DNA of 64,000 nucleotides, from NCBI RefSeq assembly GCF_002797555.1, contig NZ_PGFA01000001.1:2790001-2854000 (forward strand), in the 5' to 3' direction. Positions 39,204-49,053 of this stretch are shown here, in pieces; position 1 is the first letter of the stretch; the number at the start of each line of letters is the position of its first letter. The position numbers and the translations under genes are program-made. The stretch comes from Hymenobacter chitinivorans DSM 11115 (GTDB lineage: Bacteria > Bacteroidota > Bacteroidia > Cytophagales > Hymenobacteraceae). The notes under the pieces are model-generated. The model ran no database searches. It saw only the letters and a list, made by a program, of their open reading frames with translations, and had not been told where the DNA came from.

Positions 39204-42200
39204 ATGCTCGACCGAATCATCCATTTTTCCATCACCCACAAGCTGCTCATCGGCCTGCTCACGCTGGCCTTGATTGCCTGGGGCGGCTACTCGGTGGCCC
39301 ACCTGCCCATCGACGCCGTGCCCGACATCACTAACAACCAGGTCCAGGTCATCACCCAGACGCCTTCCCTGGGCGCACCCGACGTGGAGCGGCTTGTTAC
39401 CTTTCCCATCGAGCAGGTCATTGCTACCATCCCCGAGGTGCAGGAAGTGCGCTCCTTTTCGCGCTTCGGCCTCTCGGTCGTCACCATCGTCTTTCCCGAC
39501 GATGTGGACGTGTACTGGGCCCGCAACCAGGTAACCGAGCGCCTCAAGGACGCCGAGCGGCAGATTCCGCCCGGCACCGGCACGCCCGAGCTGGCCCCGG
39601 TCACCACCGGCCTGGGCGAGATTTACCAGTATGTGCTGCACGCCAAGCCGGGCTACGAGCAGAAATACCCGGCCACCGAACTGCGCACGATGCAGGACTG
39701 GCTGGTGCGCCGGCAGCTGCTGGGCACGCCCGGCGTGGCCGACGTGAGCAGCTTCGGCGGCTACGTGAAAGAGTACGAAGTGGCCCTCGACCCCGAGCGG
39801 CTGCGCTCCATGGGCGTCACGGTGGCCGACGTCTACAACGCTCTGGAGCAGAACAACGAAAACACCGGCGGGGCCTACATCGACAAAAACCCGGCGGCCT
39901 ATTTTATCCGCTCCGAAGGCCTGGCCGGCTCCCTCGAAGACGTGGGGCGCATGGTGGTGCGCACCCCGGCCGGCGGCGTGCCGGTGCTGGTGCGCGACGT
40001 GGCCCAGGTGCGCTTCGGCCACTCGGTGCGCTACGGCATGATGACCCGCAACCAGGAAGGCGAAGTGGTGGGCGCCCTGGTGCTCATGCTCAAGGGCGCC
40101 AACTCCTCGGCCGTCATCAAGGCCGTGAAGGCGCGCATGGCCACCATCCAGAAAACCCTGCCCGAAGGCGTGGTCATCGAGCCGTTTCTGGACCGTACCA
40201 AGCTCGTGGATCAGGCCATCAGCACCGTAACCAAGAACTTGGCCGAGGGCGCCCTGATTGTGATTTTCGTGTTGGTCCTGTTTCTGGGCAACTGGCGGGC
40301 CGGCCTCGTGGTGGCTTCGGTTATTCCGCTGGCCATGTTCTTCGCTATCGGCCTGATGCGGCTCTTTGGCGTGTCGGGCAACCTGCTCAGCCTGGGCGCC
40401 ATCGACTTCGGCCTGATTGTCGACGGGGCCGTGATTATCGTCGAAGCCATTGTGCACCGCGTGGCCACGCTCGGGCGCCCGGCCGAAATCAAGGAGCTGA
40501 CCCGCCCCGAAATGGACGACGAGGTCTACCACGCGTCGAGCAAAATCCGCTCCTCGGCCGCCTTTGGTGAAATTATCATCCTGATTGTGTACCTGCCGCT
40601 GCTGGCCCTGGGCGGCATCGAGGGCAAGATGTTCCGCCCCATGGCCCAGACCGTGGCCTTTGCCATCCTGGGCGCCTTTATTCTGTCTTTGACCTACGTG
40701 CCCATGATGTCGGCCCTGGCCCTGAGCCGGCGCACCGACCGCCACGGCTTCTCCGACAAGATTTTGGGCCGGCTGGCTTTGCGCTATCAGAATGTGGTGG
40801 CCTGGGCCCTGGGGGCCAAAACCCTGATTCTGGCCGCGGCCCTGGCGTTGCTGGTGGGCGCCGGGCTGCTGTTCCGCACCCTGGGCGGCGAGTTTATTCC
40901 GACCCTGGAAGAAGGCGACTTCGCCGTGGAAACCCGCGTGCTACCCGGTTCCTCCATCACCTACACCGCCGAGAAGGCCCAGCAGGCGGCCGGCATTCTG
41001 CTCAAGAATTTCCCCGAAGTCAAGGAAGTGGTGGCCAAGGTCGGCTCCTCCCAGATTCCGACCGACCCCATGCCCACCGAGGCCTGCGACCTGATTATCG
41101 TGCTCAAGGACAAGGACGAGTGGACTTCGGCCGACTCCCGCGAGGAGCTGGTCGAGAAGATGTCGGCCCAGCTTACCCGCATTCCCGGCGTCACCTTCGG
41201 CTTCCAGCAGCCCATTCAGATGCGCTTCAACGAGCTGATTTCCGGGGCCAAGCAGGACGTGGTCATCAAGATTTTCGGCGAAGACCTGCAGCAGCTCGAC
41301 GACTACGCCACCCAGGTTGGGGAGCTCATCAAGGGGCTGCCCGGCGCCACCGACCTCTACGTGGAGCGCGCCACCGGCCAGGCCCAGATTGTGGCCCAGC
41401 TCGACCGCGACAAGCTGGCCCAGTACGGCCTCTCGGTCAAGGACGTGAACCGCACGATTCAAACCGCCTTTGCCGGGCAAGTGGCCGGGCAGGTCTTCGA
41501 AAAGGAACGCCGCTTCGACCTCGTCGTGCGCCTGCAGGAAAGCTACCGCCAGGACATCCGCAACCTGCGCCAGCTGTTCGTGGCCACCCCCGACGGCCGC
41601 CAGATTCCGCTGGAGCAGATGGCCAAGGTGGAGCTGATTTCCGGGCCCAGCCAGATTCAGCGCGACGACGCCAAGCGCCGCATCATCGTCGGCTTCAACG
41701 TGCGAGGCCGCGACGTGGAAAGCCTGGTCAATGAAGTGCAGCAGCGCCTGGAGCAGCGCGTCAAGTTTGCGCCCGGCTACTACGCCACCTACGGCGGGCA
41801 GTTCGAAAACCTGCAGTCGGCCCGCGACCGGCTGCTGATTGCCGTACCGGTCGCGCTGCTGCTCATTTTCCTGCTGCTCTACGCCACGTTTAATTCTATT
41901 AGTCAGTCGGTGATGATTTTCACGGCCATTCCCCTCTCGGCCATCGGTGGGGTGCTGGCCCTGTGGCTGCGGGGCATGCCGTTCAGCATCTCGGCCGGTG
42001 TGGGCTTCATTGCCCTCTTCGGGGTGGCCGTGCTCAACGGCATCGTGCTTATCGGCTACTTCAATCAGCTCAAGGAAGAAGGCCTGACCGACCTGCGGGC
42101 CCGTATTCTGACCGGTACCCACGTACGTTTGCGCCCGGTGCTGATGACGGCCGCCGTGGCTTCGTTGGGCTTTTTGCCCATGGCCTTGTCCAGCTCCGCC

Positions 42201-43625
42201 GGCGGCGAGGTGCAGAAACCCCTGGCCACGGTGGTTATTGGCGGGCTGGTGACGGCCACACTGCTCACGCTGCTGGTGCTGCCCGTGCTCTACTACCTGG
42301 AAGAAACCTGGACGGCCCGGCGGGCCCAGCGCAAAGCGGGGCCATCGGCTCCCCAACTAGGAGTAGCCAGTGTGCTGCTGCTGGGGCTGGCGCTGCTGCC
42401 CGGCACGATGAAAGCCCAGCAGCCCGGCACGCCGGCCGATGGCGCGCTGAATGCCACCCAGGCCGTGGACGCCGCCTTGAGCCAGAGCGGCACGGTGCTG
42501 GGGGCCCAGCAGCAGCTCGCCGCCCAGCAGGCCAGCGGGCGGGCCGCCCGCGACATTGGCCGCACCACCGTGCAGGCCAGCTACGGGCAGTACAACTCCG
42601 TTAAAAACGACAACCTGTTTACCATCACCCAGCCCCTGGCCTGGCCGGGTTACTACCGCACCCTCTCGGCCCTGGCTAAAGCGCAGGTAGCTACCAAAGA
42701 GCAGCAGCTAGGCTTAGCCCGGGCCGAGGTGCGGCGGCAGGTACGCTTGCAGTATGAAGCCGCCGTGCACGCCCGCCACCGCCTGCGCACCCTGCGGGCT
42801 CAGGACAGCCTGTACACGGCGTTTGCGCGCGCGGCCCAGCTGCGCTTCCGCTCTGGCGAAACGGCCCGCCTGGAAGTAGCCACGGCCCTGACTCAGCAGG
42901 GCGAAACCCGGGCGCTGCTGGCGCGGGCCCGCACCGAGTACCAGGTGGCCGTGCGCCAGCTCCAGGCCCTGTTGCAGCGCCCCCAGCCCATTACGGTAGC
43001 CGACAGCACGCTCACAGCGCTGGCTCCAACAATAACCGCCGTCCCCGGCGACACGACGTTTCTGACCCGCAGTCTGCTGGCGCAAGTGCTCCGCCAGCAG
43101 GTAGCCGTAGCCCGAGCCGAAACCCGCCTCACCCAGGCTCAGAACAAGCCCGGGCTGAGCGTGGGCTATTTCAACCAGTCCATCATTGGTCCCCAGGTGG
43201 TAGATGGCACCACGCGCACTTACGGGGCCGGCGACCGGTTTCAGGGCGTGCAGGCCACCGTGGCCGTGCCGCTGATTCAGGGCCCGCAGAAAGCGCGGGT
43301 AGAGGCGGCCCGACTCCAGGAGAAAGTGGCCCAAACCGGGCTGAGCCGCTACCAGGCCGAGTTGGCGGGCCGCGTGGATGAGCTGTTGGCCCAGCGCGCC
43401 GAACAGCAGCAGCGCCTGCAGTTTTACGAGCAGACCGGCTTGCCCCAGGCCGCCGTCATTACCCGCGTGGCCACCAAGGCCTTCAAGGCCGGGGAAAACG
43501 GCTACACCGAGTACCTGCTCAATCTGGACCGCGCCCAGCGCCTGCGCACCGACTACCTCGACGCCCTGCTCCAGCACAACCAAACCGTCATCGAGCTGGA
43601 CTACCTGCTTAGCACCGGCGACTAG
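39204..43625 (+). CDS. CusA/CzcA heavy-metal RND transporter fused to a TolC-like outer membrane factor
   Basis: Protein of 1473 residues in two parts. Residues about 1-1045 are a HME-RND proton antiporter of the inner membrane; the proton-relay segment DFGLIVDGAVIIVEA gives D401, D407 and E414, as in CzcA. After a hydrophobic stretch (about 1050-1070, ending GTMKAQQ, which resembles a signal sequence) residues about 1072-1473 form a TolC-like outer membrane factor (helical hairpins with QASYGQYN, RLEVATALTQQGE and TRLTQAQNKPGLSVG). One open frame covers both with no interruption. This fusion occurs in other Bacteroidota. It exports a divalent or monovalent heavy metal with the adaptor at 43663. 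Confidence 0.93.
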   Translation: MLDRIIHFSITHKLLIGLLTLALIAWGGYSVAHLPIDAVPDITNNQVQVITQTPSLGAPDVERLVTFPIEQVIATIPEVQEVRSFSRFGLSVVTIVFPDDVDVYWARNQVTERLKDAERQIPPGTGTPELAPVTTGLGEIYQYVLHAKPGYEQKYPATELRTMQDWLVRRQLLGTPGVADVSSFGGYVKEYEVALDPERLRSMGVTVADVYNALEQNNENTGGAYIDKNPAAYFIRSEGLAGSLEDVGRMVVRTPAGGVPVLVRDVAQVRFGHSVRYGMMTRNQEGEVVGALVLMLKGANSSAVIKAVKARMATIQKTLPEGVVIEPFLDRTKLVDQAISTVTKNLAEGALIVIFVLVLFLGNWRAGLVVASVIPLAMFFAIGLMRLFGVSGNLLSLGAIDFGLIVDGAVIIVEAIVHRVATLGRPAEIKELTRPEMDDEVYHASSKIRSSAAFGEIIILIVYLPLLALGGIEGKMFRPMAQTVAFAILGAFILSLTYVPMMSALALSRRTDRHGFSDKILGRLALRYQNVVAWALGAKTLILAAALALLVGAGLLFRTLGGEFIPTLEEGDFAVETRVLPGSSITYTAEKAQQAAGILLKNFPEVKEVVAKVGSSQIPTDPMPTEACDLIIVLKDKDEWTSADSREELVEKMSAQLTRIPGVTFGFQQPIQMRFNELISGAKQDVVIKIFGEDLQQLDDYATQVGELIKGLPGATDLYVERATGQAQIVAQLDRDKLAQYGLSVKDVNRTIQTAFAGQVAGQVFEKERRFDLVVRLQESYRQDIRNLRQLFVATPDGRQIPLEQMAKVELISGPSQIQRDDAKRRIIVGFNVRGRDVESLVNEVQQRLEQRVKFAPGYYATYGGQFENLQSARDRLLIAVPVALLLIFLLLYATFNSISQSVMIFTAIPLSAIGGVLALWLRGMPFSISAGVGFIALFGVAVLNGIVLIGYFNQLKEEGLTDLRARILTGTHVRLRPVLMTAAVASLGFLPMALSSSAGGEVQKPLATVVIGGLVTATLLTLLVLPVLYYLEETWTARRAQRKAGPSAPQLGVASVLLLGLALLPGTMKAQQPGTPADGALNATQAVDAALSQSGTVLGAQQQLAAQQASGRAARDIGRTTVQASYGQYNSVKNDNLFTITQPLAWPGYYRTLSALAKAQVATKEQQLGLARAEVRRQVRLQYEAAVHARHRLRTLRAQDSLYTAFARAAQLRFRSGETARLEVATALTQQGETRALLARARTEYQVAVRQLQALLQRPQPITVADSTLTALAPTITAVPGDTTFLTRSLLAQVLRQQVAVARAETRLTQAQNKPGLSVGYFNQSIIGPQVVDGTTRTYGAGDRFQGVQATVAVPLIQGPQKARVEAARLQEKVAQTGLSRYQAELAGRVDELLAQRAEQQQRLQFYEQTGLPQAAVITRVATKAFKAGENGYTEYLLNLDRAQRLRTDYLDALLQHNQTVIELDYLLSTGD

Positions 43626-43662
43626 CCGAACCTTCCTTGCCTTTCCGAATCCGTTCCTAAAT

Positions 43663-44847
43663 ATGAAAATCACGCTTTATAAGCTCGCCGTGCTCATCCT
43701 GCTCTTGAGCGCCGGCTGCACCAGCAAAGAATCCGCCCCCGAAACGGCCGACGCCCCGGCCACCGCCTCGGCGGACAGCACGGCTGCCCCCGCCGACCAA
43801 GTGACGCTTACCGCCGATGAGCAGCAGCTGGCCGCCGTGCGCACCGGTCCGCTGACCCAGCGCGTACTGGGTGCCGGCCTCAAAGTCAACGGGGTGCTCG
43901 ACGTGCCCCCGGACCAGCTGGTGTCCATCAGCGCCCCGCTCGGCGGTATTGTGGAAAGTACCTCGCTGCTGCAGGGCACGCGGGTGCGCAAGGGCCAGGT
44001 GCTGGCTACCATCCGCAACCCCGAGTTTATTCAGCTTCAGCAGAGCTACCTCGAAACCCAGAGCCAGCTAACCTTTGCCCGGGCGGAGCTGGAGCGCCAG
44101 CGGGAGCTAGTGCGCGAGGAAGTGGCCCCGGCCAAGAACCTGCAGCGCGCCCAGGCCGAGTACGGTGCGCTGCAAGCCCAGGCGGCCGGCCAGCTGGCCC
44201 GGCTGCGGCTGGCGGGCCTGCCGGTGGGCCGCCGGCCCTTCGTGAGCACGGCCACGCTGCGCGCCCCGAAGGATGCCTTCGTCAAAACCGTCAACGTGAC
44301 CGTGGGGCAAAGCGTGACGCCGACTGATGCCCTGTTCGAGCTCGTCGACCCCGAGCACCTGCACGTGGAGCTGACGGTATTTGAGCGGGACGTGCCCCTG
44401 CTCAAGCAAGGCCAGCGCATCCGCTTCACCCTGCCCAACGACAGCAGCTCGGAGCGCACTGCCTCGGTCTACCTCATCAGCCGGGCCGTAGACGAGCAGC
44501 AGCGCACCGTGCGCGTGCACGGCCACCTCGACCGGGAAAACGACCCCGCTTTGCTGCCCGGCATGTTCGTGCGGGCCGTGGTCGAAACCACCAACCGGCG
44601 CGTAGCCGCCCTGCCCGACAAGGCCGTGGTCGACTACGAAGGCAAGCAGTACGTGTTCCGCCAGGAGCCCGGCGCGGGCGGCAAACAGGTATTCCGGATG
44701 CTGGAAGTGCGCCGGGGCGAGCAGGCCGACGGCTACAGCGAAGTATTCATTCCGGGAGCAAGCGTGGCCGATTCCAAGGCGCAGTACGTCACGGAAGGCG
44801 CTTATTCGCTGCTGAGCAAGCTCAAAAACGCCGGCGAGGAAGAATAG
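43663..44847 (+). CDS. RND efflux periplasmic adaptor lipoprotein (CusB/CzcB-like)
   Basis: Membrane-fusion protein of 394 residues. The lipobox LLLLSAGC gives C19 and an inner-membrane anchor. The core shows the lipoyl/barrel-sandwich halves (VSISAPLGGIVESTSLLQGTRVRKGQVLATI and TLRAPKDAFVKTVNVTVGQSV), a helical hairpin (QQSYLETQSQLTFARAELER) and beta-barrel domains. It joins the RND and TolC parts into one channel. It starts 37 bases after the fusion pump gene, so the order is His-rich protein, pump-OMF, adaptor. No CusF-like domain is present. Confidence 0.93.
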   Translation: MKITLYKLAVLILLLSAGCTSKESAPETADAPATASADSTAAPADQVTLTADEQQLAAVRTGPLTQRVLGAGLKVNGVLDVPPDQLVSISAPLGGIVESTSLLQGTRVRKGQVLATIRNPEFIQLQQSYLETQSQLTFARAELERQRELVREEVAPAKNLQRAQAEYGALQAQAAGQLARLRLAGLPVGRRPFVSTATLRAPKDAFVKTVNVTVGQSVTPTDALFELVDPEHLHVELTVFERDVPLLKQGQRIRFTLPNDSSSERTASVYLISRAVDEQQRTVRVHGHLDRENDPALLPGMFVRAVVETTNRRVAALPDKAVVDYEGKQYVFRQEPGAGGKQVFRMLEVRRGEQADGYSEVFIPGASVADSKAQYVTEGAYSLLSKLKNAGEEE

Positions 44848-44936
44848 CCGTTTCCGACGGTTGCGGGCCGGGTTTGGCATGCGTCGCAGCAAGTAAACCC
44901 GTTACCGGCTGCTTTTGACTGGCTTCGCAAACACAC

Positions 44937-44971
44937 AAAGGCCCGCCTAGAGTTGCTCCGGGCGGGCTTTT
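44937..44971. terminator. Terminator between the adaptor and rtcB genes
   Basis: AAAG-GCCCGCC (44937-44947) pairs with GGCGGGC-TTTT (44961-44971); the flanking A and T runs allow use from both sides. Confidence 0.7.
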
Positions 44972-44988
44972 GCGTGGCTGGTTGACCT

Positions 44989-46416
44989 TTATTCGCCGCC
45001 TTTGCCGCCTTTGCCGCCGGCATCCATACGCACGATTTTGGGTGTAAACGAGCCCAGCACATCTACCAGGTCGCGCTGGTGGGCCATTACCTGGTGAATA
45101 TCCTTGTAGGCCATCGGCGCTTCGTCGAGGCCGCCGCCCATGAGCTCGATGCCGTGGTCTTTGAGCTCCCGGCGCACGTCGCCTTCCTTCAGCGTCTTCA
45201 GGGCCTGCCCCCGCGACATGCGCCGCCCGGCCCCGTGGGAGGCCGACTGCAGGGAGTCCCGCTCGCCCCGGCCGCGCACGATAAAGCCCGGCGCGGTCAT
45301 CGAACCGGGAATCACGCCCAGCACGCCCTTGCCGGCCGGGGTGGCGCCCTTGCGGTGCACAATGGCCTCGCGCCCGTCGGCCAGGGTTTCGCGCCAGGCG
45401 AAGTTGTGGTGGTTTTCGACCTTGGCCAGCGGCTTTTCGCCCAGGGCCCGGCTGATGCGGCGGTGAATCTGGTCGTGGCAGGCGGAGGCGTAGTCGCCGG
45501 CTAGGTTCATGGCGGCCCAGTATTCCTGCCCGGCCTGGGAGTCGAGGCTGAGCCAGGCCAGGTGGCGGGCTTCGGGCGGCAGCGGGCAGGCATTCATGGC
45601 CAGCTTGGTGTAGTGCTGGGCCACGGCCGCCCCGATGCCGCGGGAGCCGGAGTGGCTGAGCAACCCCAGGTATTTGCCCACGGGCACGTCGAGCTCATTA
45701 TCCGGGTCGGTGATGTCGACCACGCCGAACTCGACGAAGTGGTTGCCCGAGCCGGAGGTGCCAATCTGCTCGACGGCGGTTTGGCGCTTGCCCCGCAGCA
45801 CGGCTATTTCCTTGAACTCGGGCCGCTCGAAAATGGCGTCGTCCAGCTTCTTATCGAAGGCGCTGAACTTGCTCCCGAAGCGGGTATTGGCCAGGATAAT
45901 GTTGCGTAATTCCTTGGCCCGCTGATAGAGCTCGTGCTCGGGCAGCGGAAACACCGACAGGGCCATGCGGCAGCCAATATCCATGCCCACGCCGTAGGGA
46001 ATGACGGCATTATCGACGGCCAGCACCCCGCCGATGGGCAGGCCGTAGCCCTGGTGGGCGTCGGGCATCAACGCGCCATCAATGGTGACGGGCAGCTGCA
46101 TGGCCGTGTCCATCTGCTTGCGGGCCCCATCCTCGATAAACTCCTCGCCGTAGCGCCGGTAATCCTTGATTTCGGGGTTGAGGCCCACGCTTTTATCGGG
46201 CTGGGGCACGAGCTCCTGGGCCACATCGCGCCAGGTTTCGTCACGCAGAAACTTGTAGGGGTCGGCCTGGATTTGCTGGAGCAAAGCCAGGGCGCTGCCT
46301 TTGTCGAGCTTTTTAAACTGGCGGCCTTCGAGCACGTCGAGGGCGCGGCCAATGGCGGGGCCTTCGGGAAAACCAATCTTGCGCAGGTCGTTGCCGCGCA
46401 CCGTTTGCTTGGACAT
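44989..46416 (-). CDS. rtcB: RtcB family RNA-splicing ligase
   Basis: Protein of 475 residues that joins 2',3'-cyclic phosphate and 5'-OH RNA ends with GTP and Mn2+. Recognised motifs are DIGCRM (metal-binding Cys/Asp), GTSGSGNHFVEFG, LLSHSGSRGIG, ATPAGKGVLGVIPGSM and SHGAGRRMSRGQAL, which contains the catalytic guanylated histidine. The protein ends in an unusual GGKGGKGGE tail. The start MSKQTVRGNDLRKIGF is chosen; the open frame upstream is antisense of LtrA and not coding. No rtcA or archease gene is adjacent. It probably acts in tRNA or mRNA repair. Confidence 0.95.
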   Translation of the reverse strand: MSKQTVRGNDLRKIGFPEGPAIGRALDVLEGRQFKKLDKGSALALLQQIQADPYKFLRDETWRDVAQELVPQPDKSVGLNPEIKDYRRYGEEFIEDGARKQMDTAMQLPVTIDGALMPDAHQGYGLPIGGVLAVDNAVIPYGVGMDIGCRMALSVFPLPEHELYQRAKELRNIILANTRFGSKFSAFDKKLDDAIFERPEFKEIAVLRGKRQTAVEQIGTSGSGNHFVEFGVVDITDPDNELDVPVGKYLGLLSHSGSRGIGAAVAQHYTKLAMNACPLPPEARHLAWLSLDSQAGQEYWAAMNLAGDYASACHDQIHRRISRALGEKPLAKVENHHNFAWRETLADGREAIVHRKGATPAGKGVLGVIPGSMTAPGFIVRGRGERDSLQSASHGAGRRMSRGQALKTLKEGDVRRELKDHGIELMGGGLDEAPMAYKDIHQVMAHQRDLVDVLGSFTPKIVRMDAGGKGGKGGE

Positions 46417-46533
46417 AGCCGGGAGAAGTTGGGTGGAGCTAGGTTGTAGCGCGGATTCCGGGCGCGGGGTTACGGCCCAGCTTCGGGTCGTTTCCCCGGA
46501 TTCAGTACCTTGACGGCCCCAAGCAGGCCGCCT

Positions 46534-47775
46534 ATGCACAACAAGCCTTCCAACCTCTGGTGGGGCCCGCCCACCCACTTTGACGACCGGCGCTACGAGC
46601 GAAAAATCAGCTGGCTGGAGCTGTTTTACGACCTGGTGTACGCTGCCGCCATTGGCCAGCTCACCCACCAGCTGGCCACCCATCCGTCGTGGCCGGTGGC
46701 CTGCCGGGCCCTGCTGCTGTTCTGCCTGGTGTTCTGGTCGTGGATCAACGGCAGCCAGTACTACGACCTGCACGGCAACGACAGTATCCGGACCCGGCTG
46801 CTCACCTTCTGGCAGATGCTGGCCGTGGCGGCCGTGGCCATTACCATTCCCGACGCCTTTGCCGGCCACCCCGCCCCTTTCGCCCTGGCCTTTCTCTGCC
46901 TGCAAAGCCTGATAACCTACCTCTGGTGGAGCGTGGGCCTCTACGACCCCTCGCACCGGACCCTGAACCTGCCCTACACCGTCTGCTTCAGCCTGGCCTT
47001 TGGCCTGCTCACCTGGTCGATTTTCACGCCGGCGGCCACGGCTTCCGGGCTGTGGGTGGGCGCCTTGCTGCTCAACCTGGCCCCGCCCCTGGTGGGAGCC
47101 CGGCGCCTGGTGCGCATCCTGGCCGGGCGCGGGCAGGTGTTTACCGCGTCGGCGGCCATCGTGGAGCGGTTTGGGCTGTTTACCATCATCGTGCTGGCCG
47201 AAAGTATTCTGGGGGCCGTTACGGGTCTGGCGGGCGGGCCGCACCAGAGCCCGGCGGCCTGGGGCGCGTTTACCCTGGCCATCCTGATTGCCTTTCTGCT
47301 CTGGTGCCTGTATTTCGACATGACCAGTGAGCAGGAAACCAAGACCGGCTACGGCTACTTACAGGGGCTGATTTTTCTGCTTCTGCATCTGCCCCTGCTG
47401 GCCGCCCTGAGCGTGGTGGGCGCCTGCCTCAAGGACCTGCTGGCCCTGGCCGAAACTATGCCCCCGCCGAACCTGCAGTGGATGTTCTGCGCGGCCCTGG
47501 CGGTTATCGTCTGGATGATAGTGGGCCTGACCCGGATTATGCAGGAAGAGGAGGAAGACCGGGCCTACATCCGGCCGGTGGCGCGCCTGCTGCTGGGCAC
47601 CGGCGCGGCCCTGCTGCTGGTTCCGGCCCTGGCCCCTCACCTCCCGACCCTGGCTTTTCTGGGCCTCGTGGCCGGGCTCTTGCTGGTGCCGGTGCTCCTT
47701 GGCGTCCGCAGCTGGGTGCGCTACAAATTCTTGGCCGGGCGGCCCGCCGAGCACGCAGCAGGCCGCCAGCCCTAA
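46534..47775 (+). CDS. ltrA: Low temperature requirement protein A (LtrA) family membrane protein
   Basis: Integral membrane protein of 413 residues with about ten hydrophobic segments. The LtrA pattern is clear: N-terminal ISWLELFYDLVYAAAIGQLT, then WSWINGSQYYDLHGNDS, GLFTIIVLAESILGAVTGLA and FDMTSEQE. The family name comes from a Listeria cold-growth mutant; the biochemical role is unknown. It is divergent from rtcB, sharing a 117-base region. The start MHNKPSNLWWGPP is chosen; an in-frame ATG-like codon 24 bases upstream is less likely. The next gene starts 35 bases after its stop. Confidence 0.9.
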   Translation: MHNKPSNLWWGPPTHFDDRRYERKISWLELFYDLVYAAAIGQLTHQLATHPSWPVACRALLLFCLVFWSWINGSQYYDLHGNDSIRTRLLTFWQMLAVAAVAITIPDAFAGHPAPFALAFLCLQSLITYLWWSVGLYDPSHRTLNLPYTVCFSLAFGLLTWSIFTPAATASGLWVGALLLNLAPPLVGARRLVRILAGRGQVFTASAAIVERFGLFTIIVLAESILGAVTGLAGGPHQSPAAWGAFTLAILIAFLLWCLYFDMTSEQETKTGYGYLQGLIFLLLHLPLLAALSVVGACLKDLLALAETMPPPNLQWMFCAALAVIVWMIVGLTRIMQEEEEDRAYIRPVARLLLGTGAALLLVPALAPHLPTLAFLGLVAGLLLVPVLLGVRSWVRYKFLAGRPAEHAAGRQP

Positions 47776-47810
47776 CTTTATCTTGTGCGTACTTCACCGT
47801 TCGTCAGCCC

Positions 47811-48725
47811 ATGAAATCCATTTCTTACCACCGCGGCGAGGTAGCCGTGCAGGAACAGGCCGGCACCCGGGCCCAGGCCGCCCAGCTGGCCCCGATTCTG
47901 CAAACCGAGCTGCCCACCCCGGCCCGGAATTTTCTGGCCGCCCAGCCCCTGGTGGTCGTGGCCAGCGCCGACGGCCAGGGCCGGCTGTGGGCCTCGGCGC
48001 TGGCCGGCACGCCGGGGTTTCTGCAAACTCCTGACGCCTACACTCTGCGCATTGCCGCCCAGCCGGTAACCGGCGACGTGCTGCAAGCCAACCTGGCGGC
48101 TGAAGCTCCCATCGGGGCCACGGTGGTCGACTTTGCGAAGCGGCGGCGCATCCGCCTCAACGGCCGGGCCCGGTTAAGTACCGAAGGCGTGACAGTGGCG
48201 CTGGACGAGGTGTTTTTCAACTGCCCCAAGTACATCCAGGCCCGGGAGTGGCAGCTGCTTCCCGGCGCCGAAACCCCGCTGGCCGGCCCCGGGGCCACCG
48301 CCCTAACCCCGGCGCTTCAAACCTGGATTACGGCCGCCGACACGTTTTTCCTGGCTTCGGCCCACGCCCGGGCCGGCCTCGATGTGTCGCACCGGGGCGG
48401 GCAGCCGGGCTTCGTGCGGGTGCTGGATGCCCACACCCTGCAGTGGCCCGACTACGCCGGCAACGGCATGTTTCAGACCCTGGGCAACCTGGCCCTGGAC
48501 CCGCGGGCCGGGCTGCTGTTCCCCGATTTCGGCACCGGGCACGTGCTCCAGCTCACCGGCCAGGCCCACGTCGACTGGGACGCGGACCACGCCGGGGCCT
48601 TTCCCGGGGCCGAGCGGCTAGTCCGGTTTCAGCTGACCGAGGTCCGCACCCTGCTCCACGCCCTGCCGCTGCGGTGGGTGTTCGAGGAGTACTCGCCGTT
48701 CAATCCGCCGGTTGAACCCGCCTGA
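47811..48725 (+). CDS. Pyridoxamine 5'-phosphate oxidase-fold family protein
   Basis: Protein of 304 residues, with a PPOX-like split-barrel core in two halves. FLAAQPLVVVASADGQGRLWAS begins the flavin barrel, then RRRIRLNGRARLSTEGVTVAL and the recurring FNCPKYIQAREWQLLPG. The second half repeats the pattern (DTFFLASAHARAGLDVSHRG, QWPDYAGNGMFQTLGNLA, GLLFPDFGTG). Such double-barrel proteins are annotated as PPOX-class flavoproteins with unknown substrate. It follows ltrA by 35 bases and may share its transcript. The MKSISYHRG start is chosen over the longer overlap with ltrA. Confidence 0.85.
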   Translation: MKSISYHRGEVAVQEQAGTRAQAAQLAPILQTELPTPARNFLAAQPLVVVASADGQGRLWASALAGTPGFLQTPDAYTLRIAAQPVTGDVLQANLAAEAPIGATVVDFAKRRRIRLNGRARLSTEGVTVALDEVFFNCPKYIQAREWQLLPGAETPLAGPGATALTPALQTWITAADTFFLASAHARAGLDVSHRGGQPGFVRVLDAHTLQWPDYAGNGMFQTLGNLALDPRAGLLFPDFGTGHVLQLTGQAHVDWDADHAGAFPGAERLVRFQLTEVRTLLHALPLRWVFEEYSPFNPPVEPA

Positions 48726-49053
48726 CCAACTGCCTGATCTGGTAGCAGCTCGAAAACCCTCAGCTATACCCTCTAGAACCCATCTCGCTGGGCCAAATCG
48801 CCCTTGTTAATAGCTCCTCGCTAGCCCAGTTAGCCTACTGTACCTCTTCTGCCTCCCGGCCTTACCCTGGCACTTCCTAGCCCGCCATATCACTTCTTTT
48901 TCCCATGGGTTTGAACTAACAGAATGTAACATGGATTTATTCCCACCGTTCGGTGGGGCATCTTCTTCGTGCTGCCCTCAGGTGTTCTACTTAACTTCGT
49001 ACACCTGCCCCTGACTTACAGGGGCCGTTTTCGTGAGGTTTTTCTCCTTACCT
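48726..49053. other. Intergenic region with two hairpins before the six-PAS kinase
   Basis: No gene seen. A perfect 7+7 hairpin CCCACCG-TT-CGGTGGG lies at 48942-48957. A second, GCCCCTG-ACTTA-CAGGGGC at 49007-49025, is followed by a T-rich stretch (CGTTTTCGTGAGGTTTTTC), so it could act as an attenuator or terminator in the leader of the kinase gene. Sequence composition is less GC-rich than neighbours. Confidence 0.5.

Noticed and set aside
39117..40745. 542-codon minus-strand frame over the CusA gene
   Set aside because: Antisense of the RND part; histidine/glutamine-rich shadow of membrane helices without any domain.
46417..47244. Long N-terminal extension of RtcB
   Set aside because: RtcB proteins start with the MSKQTVRG-like segment at 46416, and the extension is antisense to the LtrA gene.
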